Notes: a model not told the origin generated them from the letters alone. Shown: positions 37,086 to 50,098, counted from the first letter of the stretch. The stretch: 64,000 nucleotides of DNA from Ulota crispa (GCA_963920765.1 OY987250.1:13384409-13448408); one strand, 5' to 3'. Program-made: numbers and translations.

Positions 37086-37372
37086 AGTCCTTTTGCTGTA
37101 GTCAACTCATAGTTGATTTTAGAGAATGGTAAAAAAAATTATCTTGTACGTGTTGATTACACACATGGATGCCAACATGAAGTCAAGAGGCAAATTAAAA
37201 ACCAAGTCACATAGTCAAAATAAAAAATAGTAGTTTGATTCTTCTTTTTTAAGGTCAAAACTCCTAAAATGCAACATTGGACGGACGTGCCCACCTTTGT
37301 GGTACAGACCACCCGTCTCATTCTCATGTCATGTCCTTTGACCAAATCTTGCCCAAGTAATAACCATAAATG
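37086..37372. mobile_element. C-family copy C4, inverted
   Basis: Reverse of C1 interior: GTCAACTCATAGTTGA, GGACGGACGTGCCCACC, GACCAAATCTTGCCCAAG. Both TIRs decayed. Confidence 0.65.
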
Positions 37373-37451
37373 AACGAGCTCATTTGTAAGAAGGCATAGT
37401 TTGTCCCATTTGTTGAGATTGACTAAATGTTGATATTAGATTAAAGGAGTA

Positions 37452-37587
37452 AGGTAGGAGACTCTAAAATCGTTCGGGCTTCAAATTTGTTCATAGTCTA
37501 GGAACGACTTGCATGTTCCATCAAAAATCCATTACAATCATTGATGAGTTAGGTAGACTAGCCGAACAATTTTAGAGCCTCCTACCT
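37452..37587. mobile_element. M-family element, 136 bp
   Basis: TA (37450-37451) then AGGTAGGAGACTCTAAAA; right end TTTTAGAGCCTCCTACCT followed by TA. TIR about 27 bp (continuing ATCGTTCGG / CCGAACAAT). Smallest M copy here. Confidence 0.9.
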
Positions 37588-37589
37588 TA

Positions 37590-38582
37590 GAGATATTGCG
37601 CTGACAAAAGTTGCATGCAAAGAAGTTTTAGTAGAACCTTACTTGAAAAACGTGCTAGGGCTATATGGTCCATGCAAAATTTTCATGATTGAAAGGTCCA
37701 CTTGAAATTCTATGTCAGTTGTGATCATGAGTTCGTAAAAAAAACTTATTTTTGGCATATTTTCTTAAGTTCTTGGCTATTGTTCAAAAAATTATAGGTG
37801 TTTTAATTCATTTATTCTATATCCAGTTTAAATCCAGTTTCTGGAACTTCTACGTTTTGAGAGTTCAAGTGAACTTCAATGGTTCTATTGTTTTTGAAGT
37901 TAGAATCTATTTGGTATGAGCAATAGCCTTCCTATTTGGATTTGCAAAGATATATGTGTCACGAGCATCTTTATGTGATCAAGGATATCCATGGTAGAGC
38001 CAAAGTCTATTTTTATTTTTATTTAAGATATGTTATAGATTAGGTGGCCACATTTTTATGAATATCAAACTGGGGCAATATGAGATATCAGGCCCAAACT
38101 CCTATGTAAAGTAGAAAAAGTAAACATCTACAATGACAACCATGAAAACTTTTATATGGGTTTTCAAAGCTATGAACACAAATTTGTCAATCCTTGGTCT
38201 TACAACATATGCACACATACACTTTGCCAAGTATTGAAAATTTGTCTCACCCATAAAAAAACTAACAGCGCCAATCATGGGTAGAAAACAAAAACTCAAA
38301 GATAAACGTCAATTGATATATTATTCAAAGGAAAGCATAAATAAAAACTGATAAGGAAATAAGTAATTACTACAAACTCAAAAATTTAATGAAGCTAAAA
38401 GAAACTATATAAGTTGTGTTGCTCCTTTTGGTTATAATCACTACTTTTTGATTCCATTCCTTTGTCAATTTGTTCTACTCCAAACTATATTCATTAACAT
38501 AACGATCTCATTTCATCGCTCCTTTTTACACCACACGACAACATGACTTAATTTAGTACGTCAATTCAAAACCAAATTAATT
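37590..38582. other. Nothing recognised
   Basis: AT-rich intergenic sequence between the 136-bp M element and foldback D2. Confidence 0.6.
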
Positions 38583-38584
38583 TA

Positions 38585-39410
38585 CAGTGACTTCCAAAAT
38601 TGTCTCAATGTTTGCTTAGATGCCAAGTTTTTTTGCAATATCTCCACTATATGTATGTGGCATTTTATCCTCAGATTTTTTGTGTGTGATCCTTGTGCAA
38701 TCATGATCAAGCATACCAAATTTCAGTTACTAAAACCCAAAATCCTATTTTTGGTAATTTGTTTTGTGTCAAAATCAAGAAAGTTGATTAAAACACATTG
38801 GTGATGAATTGTTGAGATTTGATTGCATGGATATGTTGGAGACATCCATACGCACATCTTTGCTTCAAACAAGTATTTCCAAAAAATTTCTAAAAAATTT
38901 CTAAAAATATTTTAATTTCAGACCAAATTAGTAAAATTGATATTTCTTCATAGAATTTATTTTTTGGTAAAATAAATATATCACCATGTTTAAAGGTACA
39001 AACTTAATCTCAAAATATGAGTTATTTTGCCAAAAACTAATTTCCATGAATAACTATCAATTTTACTAAATTTGGTCTGAAATTTTAAAAAAATTAGAAT
39101 TTTTTTAGTTTTTTTTGGAAATACTTGTTTGAAGCAAAGATGTGCGTATGGATGTCTCCAACATAACCATGCAATCAAATCTCAACAATTCATCACCAAT
39201 GTTTTTTAATCAACTTTCTTGCTTTTGACACAAAACAAATTACCAAAAATAGGATTTTGGGTTTTAGTAACTGAAATTTGGTATGCTTGATCATGATTGC
39301 ACAAGAATCACACACAAAAAATCTGAGGATAAAATGCCACATACATATAGTGGAGATATTGAAAAAACTTGGCATCTAAACAAACATTAAGACAATTTTG
39401 GGAGTCACTG
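38585..39410. mobile_element. Foldback element D2 (arms about 355 bp)
   Basis: Left arm 38585-38942 and right arm 39056-39410 are near-perfect inverted copies; termini CAGTGACTTCCAAAATTGTC and CAGTGACTCCCAAAATTGTC, TA on both sides. Parts of the arms (GCATACCAAATTT, TTGGTGATGAATT, TTGAGATTTGATT) are shared with D1, so the two are distant relatives. Confidence 0.9.
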
Positions 39411-39412
39411 TA

Positions 39413-40375
39413 TGATAATCTATTAGCCTTCTACAAGAAAATTTGTTTAAAATTAATAAAAAAATATTTCTACAATACAATGCAATAGACACAAACTTCA
39501 ATTTCTTCAAAATAAAAAATAAAAAGTCTCTAACTTCGTTTTTCATCACAATTGTTGCATCTTTTTTTGTTCAGTATTTTCCAATGCTCTCTCTAGCACC
39601 AAATGGCGATTTCATCTTCCCTTGGATTTCTCCTATTTTATTAACTAAAAGTGCCACCTAAGTGGTCCAAGGTCAATTCCCTTGTCTCGCCCAGAAGAGC
39701 TTTCACCAATGCTCTTCCACCAGTCATCAGTGTCAAGGAAGTCCTTTGATGCGGTCAAGCACCATATGACAAAGAAAATTCTTATGTTTATTGTGCACAG
39801 AAAAAGCAAGGAACCATGCAAACAACAACTCCCTTCATGATCTTCATGGAAGTCCTGTTGTTGTCATATTTCGCTTTCTGCTCTAAAGTGATTAAGACCA
39901 CAACATTTCCAAAAAGGAACGAACTACTTTAGGTAATAAAGTTTTCAAGGTCACAAAAAAATTTGAGGAGCGTGGAGTCCATGTGCCAATATTGCTTTCT
40001 AAATCCTTCGCAAACAACGGTCTAGAGAAGAAAACATAGTAAGGAAAACAAGCAATGGTAGAGGACTCATTTCCTCAAAAACCAAAATTTTGGAACCCAA
40101 TCCATTTTTCATGAATTTTACCTCTAAGACATTTGTGCAAGTTTAACCCCGCAAGGATATTGTTTTGTATACGCTCTCCCATGTTGTATATGGATGGGGC
40201 AATTGGATAGCACATGAATCTCATTAGAGTTGTAAAGTTCAAGATAAATCATAAATATACTACTAGTTAACTCTAATTTTTTGGGGACTTTTAGGCATTT
40301 ATCATAAAACCATTTCTACCAAGTGCAAAATGGTCCTCAAATGAATACAACCAACTCTTTTGGTAGGCCACATTC
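39413..40375. other. No gene recognised
   Basis: 39660-40060 is less AT-rich and may belong to the same decayed LINE as 40850-41170, but no domain could be read. Confidence 0.45.
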
Positions 40376-40379
40376 TTAA

Positions 40380-40741
40380 CCTCTAAACGTCAAGGATGTT
40401 TTTGTCTTCTGGCTCCAAAAATACACTTTAGATGATAGAAAAAGCCATTTTTCATTGGATTTTTTTACAAAAGTGATCATAAACACATTGTCCATCATGG
40501 AAGGCAAAAATTACCTCATTAGATGCATTTATTTTAGGTAACTCAAATTGTGAGAAGATTCAAAGACACAATGTTAAGTCCCAAGTTGCCCTTCTTGCAA
40601 TTTTCAAGCACCATGCACTGTTGACTTCTGCAACTCTAAAAAATAATATTATAATCACTAAACGCTTGTGAGTATTCTACAAAACATTGTAGACTACTGT
40701 ACTCAAGCTAGTCACCGTGACTGACCCGACGTTTAAGGGGG
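40380..40741. mobile_element. E-type TTAA element, 362 bp
   Basis: TTAA at 40376-40379 and 40742-40745. Left CCTCTAAACGTCAAGG, inverted right CCCCCTTAAACGTCGGG. Confidence 0.65.
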
Positions 40742-40849
40742 TTAAGGTGTCAACCTACAATAACCTGTTCCTTCTCCAATCATGAAGAGCTGGCACAACC
40801 TAGCAAAAAGAAAGAATTCAGTGCACTCAATGCTTTCCTAGGAACAAGG

Positions 40850-41170
40850 TGCCGTCAAAATCTGTCACCCTTACTTTCTCGGTCTTGTCAAACAGAGGTT
40901 TGTAGGTGAACAAGGACGTACATTTGGAGTCTTCAATGAAGCAAACTCACTATCCGTGCCTTTATTGATCTTGAAAAGATGTACCAAAGGACGAACTGTT
41001 GTGCATTTTGGACTTGCAAAAGAGGGTGGGGGAGGGGTTGCTCATCAGTTGGTTCTTTCTGCAAGACCCAAAAACCAGTCTTGTCAGATATGAAGATCAT
41101 TCACCATGATGAAGTGAGTAATGAGGTTCCTTTTGCTCTCCTTTCTACGACTCGTGAAGGTCCTTTAGAA
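40850..41170 (+). pseudogene. Possible decayed LINE reverse-transcriptase fragment
   Basis: Around 40959-41015 one frame reads AFIDLEKMYQRTNCCAFW, similar to the catalytic-domain segment of plant LINE reverse transcriptases. In a shifted frame a little downstream, LLISWFFLQDPKTSLVRY resembles the next conserved block. Frameshifts and stops interrupt it. The match is short and made from memory of the family pattern, so it could be chance. Confidence 0.3.
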
Positions 41171-42033
41171 GATATAGATTGGGCATCAGGAGCCCATCAG
41201 ATGGCATGTAATATTCCTTACCATAATTCCAGTACAGTACCATCCTTTACTTGGAGCAAGCCTGCAATGATGACACAAATATTTGATATATTCAATGAAT
41301 TCCCCCATCATTGCACAAAAGTTCCGTGTTCCTATACACGGGTCATAGCTTTGATTGTCTAAAAAACCAGCTACCCCAAAAGTCTTCGTGATAGCGAGGG
41401 TGCAACCACTCACGACCCTCCTTGAATCTGACATGCACTTGTTTTCTAGTGCATGCAAAAACAAAAGGCGGATTCCTCCTGTAAATGAATCACCAAAATA
41501 AAAGTACTAACATACGTTGTCGTTAGTACGACTAGCTGCTCCTGTCCCTGTTACAACTACATCAAACCAAAGAATGTTCCCGGCCTTCAGAAGTCAAAAG
41601 TGAACAGCAGCAAGCTCAGGACAGAAAAGTTGCTAGCATGCTCGCCACATGATCACTGACTACGCCAGTCCTCAACAGTGAATCCCTCCACCAAATTTCT
41701 GTCCAGTGCTTTTCTAATGAGCACCAAAATCCTGCTCTTGCAAAGAATGGTGAGGAAACCAATGCTTCAAAAGTTAGATCAACTACAACACTCACAAAAT
41801 CCCTTGCAAGGACTGAACAAGGAGAAACACTGTAGTGAGAGTCCGTGGTATTCAATAAAATTTCAACTCAAAATATCGTGTGCCCCTGTAGCAGCACCAA
41901 TCTGTGCATAGGGTTTCTGAAAAGCAAGCTATCAGCTAGGCTCTAGATTGCTAACATTTTCTTTCAGATTGTGATCGTTGAAGCGATGATAGATGAAAAA
42001 TTAACGCAACAAGAAAGATTGTTCATACACAAC
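41171..42033. other. Downstream flank of SF3A3
   Basis: Probably holds the SF3A3 3' UTR (up to about 300 bp left of 42034). No AATAAA on the minus strand was found near the stop. The frames at 41186-41464 and 41616-41855 show no domain. Confidence 0.5.
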
Positions 42034-45000
42034 TCAAATGAGTCCTTGTCGTTGCAAATCAGAGTAAGTCTTCTTGTTGTAGACATTGCCATCAAGATCT
42101 TCATATTCTTCCTCTAAATCAGGCCGCCATTTGTTGACTCCTTGCCTCTCTTGTATCCTCTCCCAGAGAGCTTTTGCATCCTGTCCCCATAAAGTTTGAA
42201 CAGATAAATTGAAATAGCACAAAGGACCAAGTTTATTCATGCATCTCAAATTCGAGTCAGTTGCATAAGGGTGATACGTGAGCAATGAGATCGAAAACAA
42301 GGCCTTCGAAAAAAACATTATTTGCGAATCTACGTAATATATTGCACTCAAGCTCAAAGCAAGAAGCCGTTGGTAAGGTCAGTAAATTAAAATAACTTCA
42401 AAATGGAAAGGGAACTCCTAACAAGACTGCATGTGCACTTATTACACTTACTACACTACTACAAAACAAAAACTAATGAGCTGTATTACATTGAGTCATA
42501 CCTTGATAGATGTAATCTCATGGAAGTTCTTGGTATTAGGAATGCCCAAACAACGCATGCCATGCTGATGTCTCCATTCTTTAAAATGTCGCTCGAAAGC
42601 CCGCCGACCCCAGTAACTGTAATTCCCACATATCTCGCACTTAAACTCCTGTAAAAGAGCAGAATCATTAGTCTAGGAACAAAATCAAACGTCTAATATT
42701 AATCTCTAGGCAACAGCATGTACCTTTACATAATCAAAATAAATTTTCTGCAGTTGACCATCTAGGAACAAGTATGAAGCAGCCAGTAAAATATAAGAAC
42801 TGTGACTCAAGGCTGCATGAGTTTGACACCTACACTACCGGGCTTCCACGTTATACGGATTGAAAAACAAAACGCCAAATTCAAGGCCCCAAACAGAAGA
42901 ATAATGTTCGTAAGCTATACAGAAAGAGACAACGTTGAGAGCTAGTTGGTAGAAAGATCTTGAGACGTCCTACCTGACCGAGTCCATGCAGTTTGTAGAG
43001 CCAATAAGGAATAGGTTTTCCATCCCATCCCATTGGCAGTTTCAAAGGATTATAAATGGCTTGCTCCTCGTCTTCACTCTCACTCTCTTGAGCCACTTCT
43101 TCCTACTCTCAAACATAGACGTTCAAAGCAACAATACTCGCTCGTCATTACAGGAAAAAAATTCAAACAAGATGTATAGCAAGTATTAAACTGTTAAGTT
43201 ATAAACCTCTTGAGCACATCTAGCCAACGAGAACAGAGAATATCAATCAATGGAGCTGATTCAGCAAGTCACCCAGAATACCTCTTGCCGCTCAACTTCC
43301 ATCTCCTCATAAGTTAGAGCTTGCTTCTTCTCAACATGTGACTTCGTTTCTTCAATGGCCTGCATTTAACAAATTACAAAAAACTTACAGTACGCTTACT
43401 AACACCTCCCAAATCAAACCAACAATAAAAAGAAAACCACAATACTCAAACACCTTGACAACCACTCCTAAAAAATATACATGTTGGCACAAAAGATTGA
43501 CTCAGATAGGTTGAGTTTAAGGCACCAGGGCATACCTCTTGCAAAAGCTCACATAAACGCTGCATCTTCACCTCATCCAAGGCAACTGCTTTAGAGGCAG
43601 TAACCTGTTGTGCAATCTCCTTCTCTGACTTCTTTGAGTTTGGGGTTTGGTAACCCTTTGGAAAATGCTTACGATCGAGGTCTTCCAGCGCTACTCCCTA
43701 TCAACCGAATTCCAAACCTCAAAACTTATTCGGGTGTTCTAGAGGATCTCCAAATGCGCAGTTTAACCACACAAAAAAAAATTGCATATTTTCTTACATT
43801 AAGCACGATCGCCCAAATAGAACCTATAGCAATAACCAATAAAAAGAGCGAAAACGCTGAAACCGAAGGTGTACACATTTTACTAAGAAATCTTCTCACC
43901 TAAACGAAAAATAGACTCACCTTAGTAAGGAAAAGCCGCTCTGCACGTTGTTGAGCAGTGCCACCTGTCTTTAATCCCAATGCTGCAAGGGCCTGGATAA
44001 TTCTCGTATCTTGTCAGTATGCATACTAGTATCCAAAAAAGCTATAGCAAACATGCTAGGAAAAGACGGTCACAACATTCAAAGCGGTAAAATTCAAACA
44101 TGTCTGCAGCTTTACACATGGCTTATACACCTGGCCACGCTCATTTGCGATTCAACAACTGGATTTGGAACACCATAAACCAAAAATGACATTCAGAAAG
44201 ATTATTGCATGCTAAAGTGTATGCCTTGAGCACAACATAGCTCAGGTACCAGAAACACTCAGAAACATACCTTTTTAAGGTGATCAGGACCAAGCTCCAT
44301 GAGTTCCTCGAGACTCTCGTAGTCGTCAACATCAATAAGCGGCTGTCCTCTGGAGGAGGTCTGTTCAGTTCCTACACCCTTGTCTTCCCACCCTTGGACG
44401 GTTCCAGCATTCCACCTCTCGTCAAACTCTGCTTCGACCTGCATAGAAAAAAATCAATTAAGCACAGAACTGGCTAGAAACACTCCAAATAAGGTGCACA
44501 ATAAATACAGAGCAAGAGTATGCAAGTCCATATCAGAAAAACCCAGATACTAATATAATGGAAATGCAACATCACAACTTAAGCTGGGGAGAAGAGAATA
44601 TCTGATTGTGTGATGCACGCTGACCTTGGCAAATATTTTATCAACGTCTTGTAAAGGTTGAGTACGCTCAAAAAATGAAAGTAGGTAATCTGTCATTAAC
44701 TTTAAGTAGTCCTGGTATTGCCTGCAATTCAAAGAAAACAGTTGAGAGCATGCTCTCAGATCTCTTCATTCAAAACGCAGGGTGACTTTTTACAAGAAGT
44801 TCAACTATTTAAGCAATCAAATCACAAAACTCACACGACACATTCAAGTCAAAGTTGCATATGAAAGCAATATAATCGTTCGATACTGCAGGGAATATGA
44901 TAAACGACAAAGAGGAAAAATACTCACTTTGTTAACTTCACACCACGTGAGATTTTATGTGTTTGTGAAAACTCGTCTAAGAAAACGGAGTACTCTGTAG

Positions 45001-46400
45001 GCTGCCCAAACTTAGAGTTCAAGAACTGATTGTACAGCTCATGCAAATCCAAGTATCTTCCATACGCTTCCTGAACATACAGAAAACACATTTGTAATAC
45101 AATGAGACCACAAAACCAAGCACTCTCATAGCAGGAGATTGCACTAGGATATATTCAAACACATGATAATCTGCATCCTTTCATTGTCAAAGAAAATACT
45201 CACACATCTTTCTGCAAATAATTGACGGTTCCATTGTACGCTGATCCAAACCCTAAACCGGTACACCCGGACAGAACCTAACGAGCGATCTTGAGACTTT
45301 CTCTTACACGCAAGACTAATTGTACAAGCTCCAAATAGATCTAAGAATACTATTCAACCACGCGACATCGATAGAACAGTAACTCCAACCTAATTTCTAA
45401 CAAATTAATCACATAGAAGGGGGTGAGAGAACAGCAGTGCGAGATCCATGGCATTACCTCTCCACTAAAGTCGATGTAAGGCTCTTCCTTGAGATACTCT
45501 TCAGGATCATCCGCTGTGATTGCCTCCCGGACATTAGGATGGCGTCTATGGTACTCCCTTACCTGCAAAAAACCAACCACTCACATTTCATTTCAAAACA
45601 AAAACGTACCCCTATACCCGTGCAGCTTCTTTCAATTAATGACATAGCAGAGTAGAATCATAAAACCCTAAAACAAACATAAGTGGCACCCTTCTAATGT
45701 GCATCATGCGTACTATAATGATTTTCTGGTTGCCACGGGAGCTAGGGTTTCGAGGCATGAACAGTTCTCAATCGATCACTATGCCAAGAAACCTAACATT
45801 CTTTATTGCACAACAATGGCAAATCAAGAAACAAGAAAAAAAGTTTCAATGTACCTCTTTAAATCGCTCGTAAAACGAATTGAAATAATTCTGACCAACA
45901 CCTTGGCCTCCAAGAGCAGCGATTTCATCTTCTCGAGCATGATCCTTGTCTTCGTAAATCTCCACCTACGTACGTGCAACAATTTTCAACTCAGCTTTAA
46001 CGACACTCCGACCGCGCCACACATTTCAAAATAACCTAATTTGAGCTCAGAATTTTAAGTCAAAAACGTCAAAACGTGCAGTAGCTTCAAATTTGATATA
46101 TCATTAGGAACCGAGCAAGGAGAAGAATTTAGCGACTGCTGTCTTCATTAATTCATTAAAGGTCGTAGAGTTTAATGCCACATTAAATGATATAAGGCAT
46201 TGTAGCAAGAAGGAGAAAAGGCTCACAAGCTTGTTGGAAGAGTCAAGTATAGCATGGCGCATGTTGTTGACACGATGATTCTGGTGCAACCTCTCTTTGT
46301 GCGATTTAGTCTCCTTCTGGAGCTCCTGCACAATGCATCGCTCCAGCCGCTCAACCTCCTCGTGAAAGCCACGCGTCTGCTCCAACAGAGTGCCGCTCAT
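42034..46400 (-). CDS. SF3A3: Splicing factor 3A subunit 3 (SF3a60/Prp9 family), 12 exons, complete
   Basis: SF3a60 is a subunit of the U2 snRNP SF3a complex, needed for branch-site recognition in the nucleus. Exons, in transcription order: 46400-46227, 45965-45855, 45562-45458, 45070-44928, 44721-44625, 44438-44271, 43992-43921, 43697-43536, 43359-43282, 43102-42974, 42648-42502, 42180-42034 (stop TGA). All introns are GT-AG and 176-387 bp long. All junctions fall between codons except exon 4/5, which splits a Lys codon. The product is 510 aa, close to human (about 500) and Arabidopsis. Visible parts: N-terminus [15 protein letters not shown], a SAP-like segment at about 259-291 (LGPDHLKK...[13 protein letters not shown]), and a matrin-type zinc finger with C417, C420, H434 and H440. 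The C-terminus [14 protein letters not shown] is the family ending. I chose the start at 46400 because homologues begin there. An upstream in-frame ATG at 46532 would add 44 residues. Introns are free of the surrounding transposons. No obvious damage. Confidence 0.96.
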
Positions 46401-46640
46401 TGTTACTCCCTTTTTGACGGTGAGATTTCCAGTCAGTGTTTGTTCGCAAACGGTGGAGTCGTGGAAGTGCTGAACAACATCTGGAGAAGCAGAAGCGTTA
46501 AACCCTAAAACCTGTTGCAGTGCGAGAGACAAACACCGCAGGAAAGATTAGCAGGGGCAGAGCAGGGAGAGTCGGGAGGGAGAGAGAAGGAGAAGGAGAC
46601 CGGGCAGGGAAGGTGGGCAGGAAAATTTTAGAACTGCCCG
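46401..46640 (-). promoter_or_regulatory. Leader/promoter-proximal region of SF3A3 with telo-box and CT-rich tract
   Basis: Read on the minus strand, a CT-rich stretch (about 46550-46625) is followed by a telo-box-like AGGGTTTAA at about 46499-46508, then the start codon at 46400. CT-rich leaders and telo-boxes near the transcription start are common in plant housekeeping and translation or splicing genes. No TATA box could be assigned with confidence. The upstream in-frame ATG at 46532 lies in this block. The transcription start is not visible, so the extent is approximate. Confidence 0.4.
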
Positions 46641-46922
46641 GACTTGATAACCGAGTAACTTACCGGTCCTATAACCGTGATATCAAATTCATTGACCCTT
46701 GAAGGCTTGAACTGAAGGAAGCATCATAAGACCATGTGATCAGTCTCGATATTCTTTTCTCTGAATCCTCTATTTGTCCACTAAATATGAGTGGGATTTG
46801 TTTTGTTATATTTTCAGAAATGATATCACATGTCTTCTAGACGTACTTAAAATTTCAAAATTGATTGTAAAACTATGAGATTAGTGTGATTTTCTTGAGT
46901 AAAGCGAAATGACTTGCATTGA

Positions 46923-47162
46923 CCCCTGAGCACCCCAGGGGCCAAAATATGGCCTCTTGGTTTTGAAAAATTTCCTTGTTTGATCATTATAATCTTTTCA
47001 ATGGTACAGTGAAAGGACGTGTCCTTTTTCTTGGAGCTCCAGGCCTATGTTCATTACCAATTGGTATAGTCAATTTTTGTGCATCTCTTTTAGGTGATAG
47101 TTTGATTGAAATGAGTTCCAAAGGGTTTGGATTTCAGTAAACTTGTGCTGGGCGCTCAGGGG
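46923..47162. mobile_element. F-type TTAA element, 240 bp
   Basis: TTGA (46919-46922) and TTAA (47163-47166). Left CCCCTGAGCACCCCAGG, inverted right CCCCTGAGCGCCCAGC. Lies about 300 bp upstream of the SF3A3 leader. Confidence 0.8.
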
Positions 47163-47166
47163 TTAA

Positions 47167-47480
47167 AGGGAAAATTTCATGGATACCCCTAAAATTTGCA
47201 ATATTTTCATAGATACCCTGGTTTTTTCAAAAATATCACAAACACCCTTGAACCAAAAAATTTAGGAGTTTGTTTTGTTGTGCATGTCACGTCCTTCTCT
47301 CTTTGTGCGCACACTACTACTTTTTTGTTATGTGTGCCCACAAAAGGAGAAGGGAAGCGGCATACACAACAAAACAAACACTTGAAAATTTTGATCCAAG
47401 GGTATTTGTGAAATTTCTGAAAAAGCAGGGGTGTTTATGAAAATATGGCAAACTTCAAGGGTATCCATGAAATTTTCCCT
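47167..47480. mobile_element. Inverted-repeat element, 314 bp, TIR AGGGAAAATTTCATGG
   Basis: TIR of about 22 bp (AGGGAAAATTTCATGGATAC, then CC) at both ends, with weaker pairing further in. It abuts the TTAA of the F element. No clear duplication. Confidence 0.82.
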
Positions 47481-49377
47481 ACATTAGATACAAAGTGAGT
47501 TTGAAAATTCTGAAAATTTCACCTTAAGTGCACATTATAGTGTAGAACATTGTGGCTTGGGGGGGTCACTCTCCAATTTTTAGTAAACTACGTGAGATAA
47601 AAATTAGGGTCAATTTTATTCATTGGAGATAAATTTCATATCTTTTTTAGATTTACCATAGTATTGGAAAAATATGTCTTGCTTCATTATATATAAAATA
47701 TGGTGGTGTATAATCCTCCATTTTAGAATACTATAAAAAAATAGGGTGGGAATTATAGGATTATCCTAAAAGAGTTTAGTAGGATGAGTGTAGGGTTAAG
47801 AGTTCATGAGCAATATGGATGAAAAATGGTTTTTTCTATTCATATTTGGGTTGTAACGGTTTAGGGTTTAGCAGCTTGCTGACATGCTGTAGGGTAATTG
47901 AAGAAGGGTCAGGCGTGCTAGCAAAGGCTGGCATTGTTGTAGAATCTCAAGAGTAGGGTTTGTACTAGCGAGCACATTGGATTCTTTACACTCTGGCTTC
48001 TTTACACGTTGTTATACTAAGCTTACCGTTTCTCTTGTTGGCACTTAGGATTCTCAGATTTGAGATTGCTTTCTTGATGTTTGCAATTTTTCTCTCCCTA
48101 GATTATCTTAGCAAGCTGAAATTGGTGGCAAGGGTGCTGTGTTATTGAAGCTTCTCTTCTTCCTTACAAAATTTTCCTCAAAATGTTGTACTTGCAAGCT
48201 CGGGAGTGTGAGCTTAGTGGAGTTTGCATTTAGTGTTGGATTTGTTTTCTATGTTGGCGCATTTAGGGTTGGATTTCTTATCTTTTTCCGCCAACAATGG
48301 TGGTGGGCGTTGGTGTTACTGCTTAGTTCTATCTGCAGTTCTCGACAATAAGAGCTTGGGTCCACAGTCAAACTTACCTACTGTCCTCTGCCCAGTTGTC
48401 TTCCTTTCCTTTTTTCTTCTCCATTTTAGGGTTTAGTGCTTCAAAGCTTATTGTTTGCTGTTTCGTGAGTATGCATGTGGTTGAGAGTAATCTAAATTTT
48501 TAGGAATGGGTTTGCGTTTAGGAAGGCTGCTTTGTAAGTATGATTTGAGGGACTTGATATATGTTAAATTCTTATGATATTTTCTTGCGGGCCAAAGTCT
48601 TCTATAAACCCATCATATACACATAATTTTTTCTTATGATGCTTCTGTGTTTGTAAAAAAAATAGGGTCTGAAAAATTAAATCATATAACCATTTAGAAA
48701 TAAGCATAGGGTACCCTAAAATACACTAAAGGAGCTTTTTATCAAAAAAAAGGGAGGAAAAATTTACCTTAAAGAATCTAAATACCCCCCATTTAATTAC
48801 CCCATTGTTGCAAGTGGCATCCAATCGTAAAGGGGTGTGACCCCGAGCATTGTGGTGTAAACCAAAATTTTGTGTAATTCTACAGTTGAAAAATTTGTAA
48901 TCCTTGTTTGTAGGTCCAAAGTTCAAATTGTAACATAATATTCAAATTTTGTTAAAATTCAAATATTCAATTTGGAGTAGAAATTAGACTTACTTGGCTT
49001 CATTTCATTAGTTTAATTCAAACCCAAAAAATATCATATTTATGGCTTAAATTCAGATTTAAAGCTACAAGGTACATGTTTTCAAAATATACAAAAAATT
49101 TGTATTTTGGGTTTTGTTTTTTTAGCACTTTTAGTTTTAAAATTTAATAAAACATCAATTAGAGAATTCCACCACTCACCACTACAAGCATTTTCAACAA
49201 ACTCTCAAGAAAAGAGTTGTATAAGAAACCATAATTCTTCATCCAAAAATTTGCATTTGAAATCATTCAAGTGCCACTTTGTGGCTTTGAATGCACTTAG
49301 GATTAATCCATTAACGACCATGCACCCAGAATGTGGTCAATTTCTTGTGTATTTTTGGAACCCTAGTTGTTAATGGA
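47481..49377. other. No gene recognised; inverted repeat at the right end
   Basis: 47870-48450 is less AT-rich, with overlapping 70-codon frames but no domain. GGATTAATCCATTAAC (about 49300) and its inverse (about 49367) bracket an 80-bp stretch next to the G element. Confidence 0.5.
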
Positions 49378-49381
49378 TTAA

Positions 49382-49604
49382 CCCTTGAATGGCCCTAGGG
49401 CTTTGGAGATACGAGGTTGTATCAATCAAATATTGTTTTCAACAAATTTTAAGTAGTGCAAAACAACATCAAAGATTGAAGCATTGTGTGATTGTGGTTG
49501 GTAATTAAGGGTTTCATAGTAGAGATTGAAGCATTATGTGATCATGATTGACACGTAGTAAACTCGTACATATGGCCAGAAAGGGCCTTTGGGCCGTTCA
49601 GGGG
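49382..49604. mobile_element. G-type TTAA element, 223 bp
   Basis: TTAA at 49378-49381 and 49605-49608. Left CCCTTGAATGGCCCTAGGG, inverted right CCCCTGAACGGCCCAAAGG. Confidence 0.85.
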
Positions 49605-49862
49605 TTAAGGAAAGAATGAGGCCACTACGGGCCAACTTTCATGGGCAATTGGAATCAACCAAGATGATGAGGGTATTTTTGGCTTAGGGAAACTAGGGCT
49701 TCAAAATTCTTGTGTTTTTTGCTAGAAACTAGTCAAAACATCTTTTATGTTTTCCAATTACAGTGGTGCTTGGTTTATGTTAACCTTTATATCATAAACA
49801 ATTGGATAAGATCACAACCCCAATCCCCTCTTGCTCAAAGCCTGAAATATGAGCTTGAGTAA

Positions 49863-50094
49863 CCCTTAAAGGATAATGCTACTATAATACATAGTATGTA
49901 TGCTCCTATATAATTGGCATTTGCTACCAATAAAGTTTTAATTTGGGATCTTGACTACCTCACTAGAACAACAATGATCTATATTCTAACTTCTTTGTTG
50001 ATCTCAAATGTAACAAAGGTGTGAATGCACTCCATAAATAAGAAAAATACACCATATTGTACTAGTCAAAAAGGATTGCCTCGTCCTTTAAGGA
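49863..50094. mobile_element. H-type TTAA element, 232 bp
   Basis: GTAA (decayed TTAA) at 49859-49862 and TTAA at 50095-50098. Left CCCTTAAAGGATAA, inverted right TCCTTAAAGGACGAGG. The right TTAA is followed at once by TCCCTAAACGACATAGC, possibly the start of another element. Confidence 0.65.
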
Positions 50095-50098
50095 TTAA

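Noticed and set aside
40979..41362. 127-codon plus-strand frame as a full gene
   Set aside because: Only the first part resembles a LINE RT fragment, and the similarity then jumps frame, so it was kept as a weak pseudogene call and not as a CDS.
42403..46702. Plus-strand frames across the SF3A3 locus (e.g. 46254-46508, 42403-42654)
   Set aside because: Antisense shadows of SF3A3 exons and introns; the minus-strand splice structure accounts for the region.
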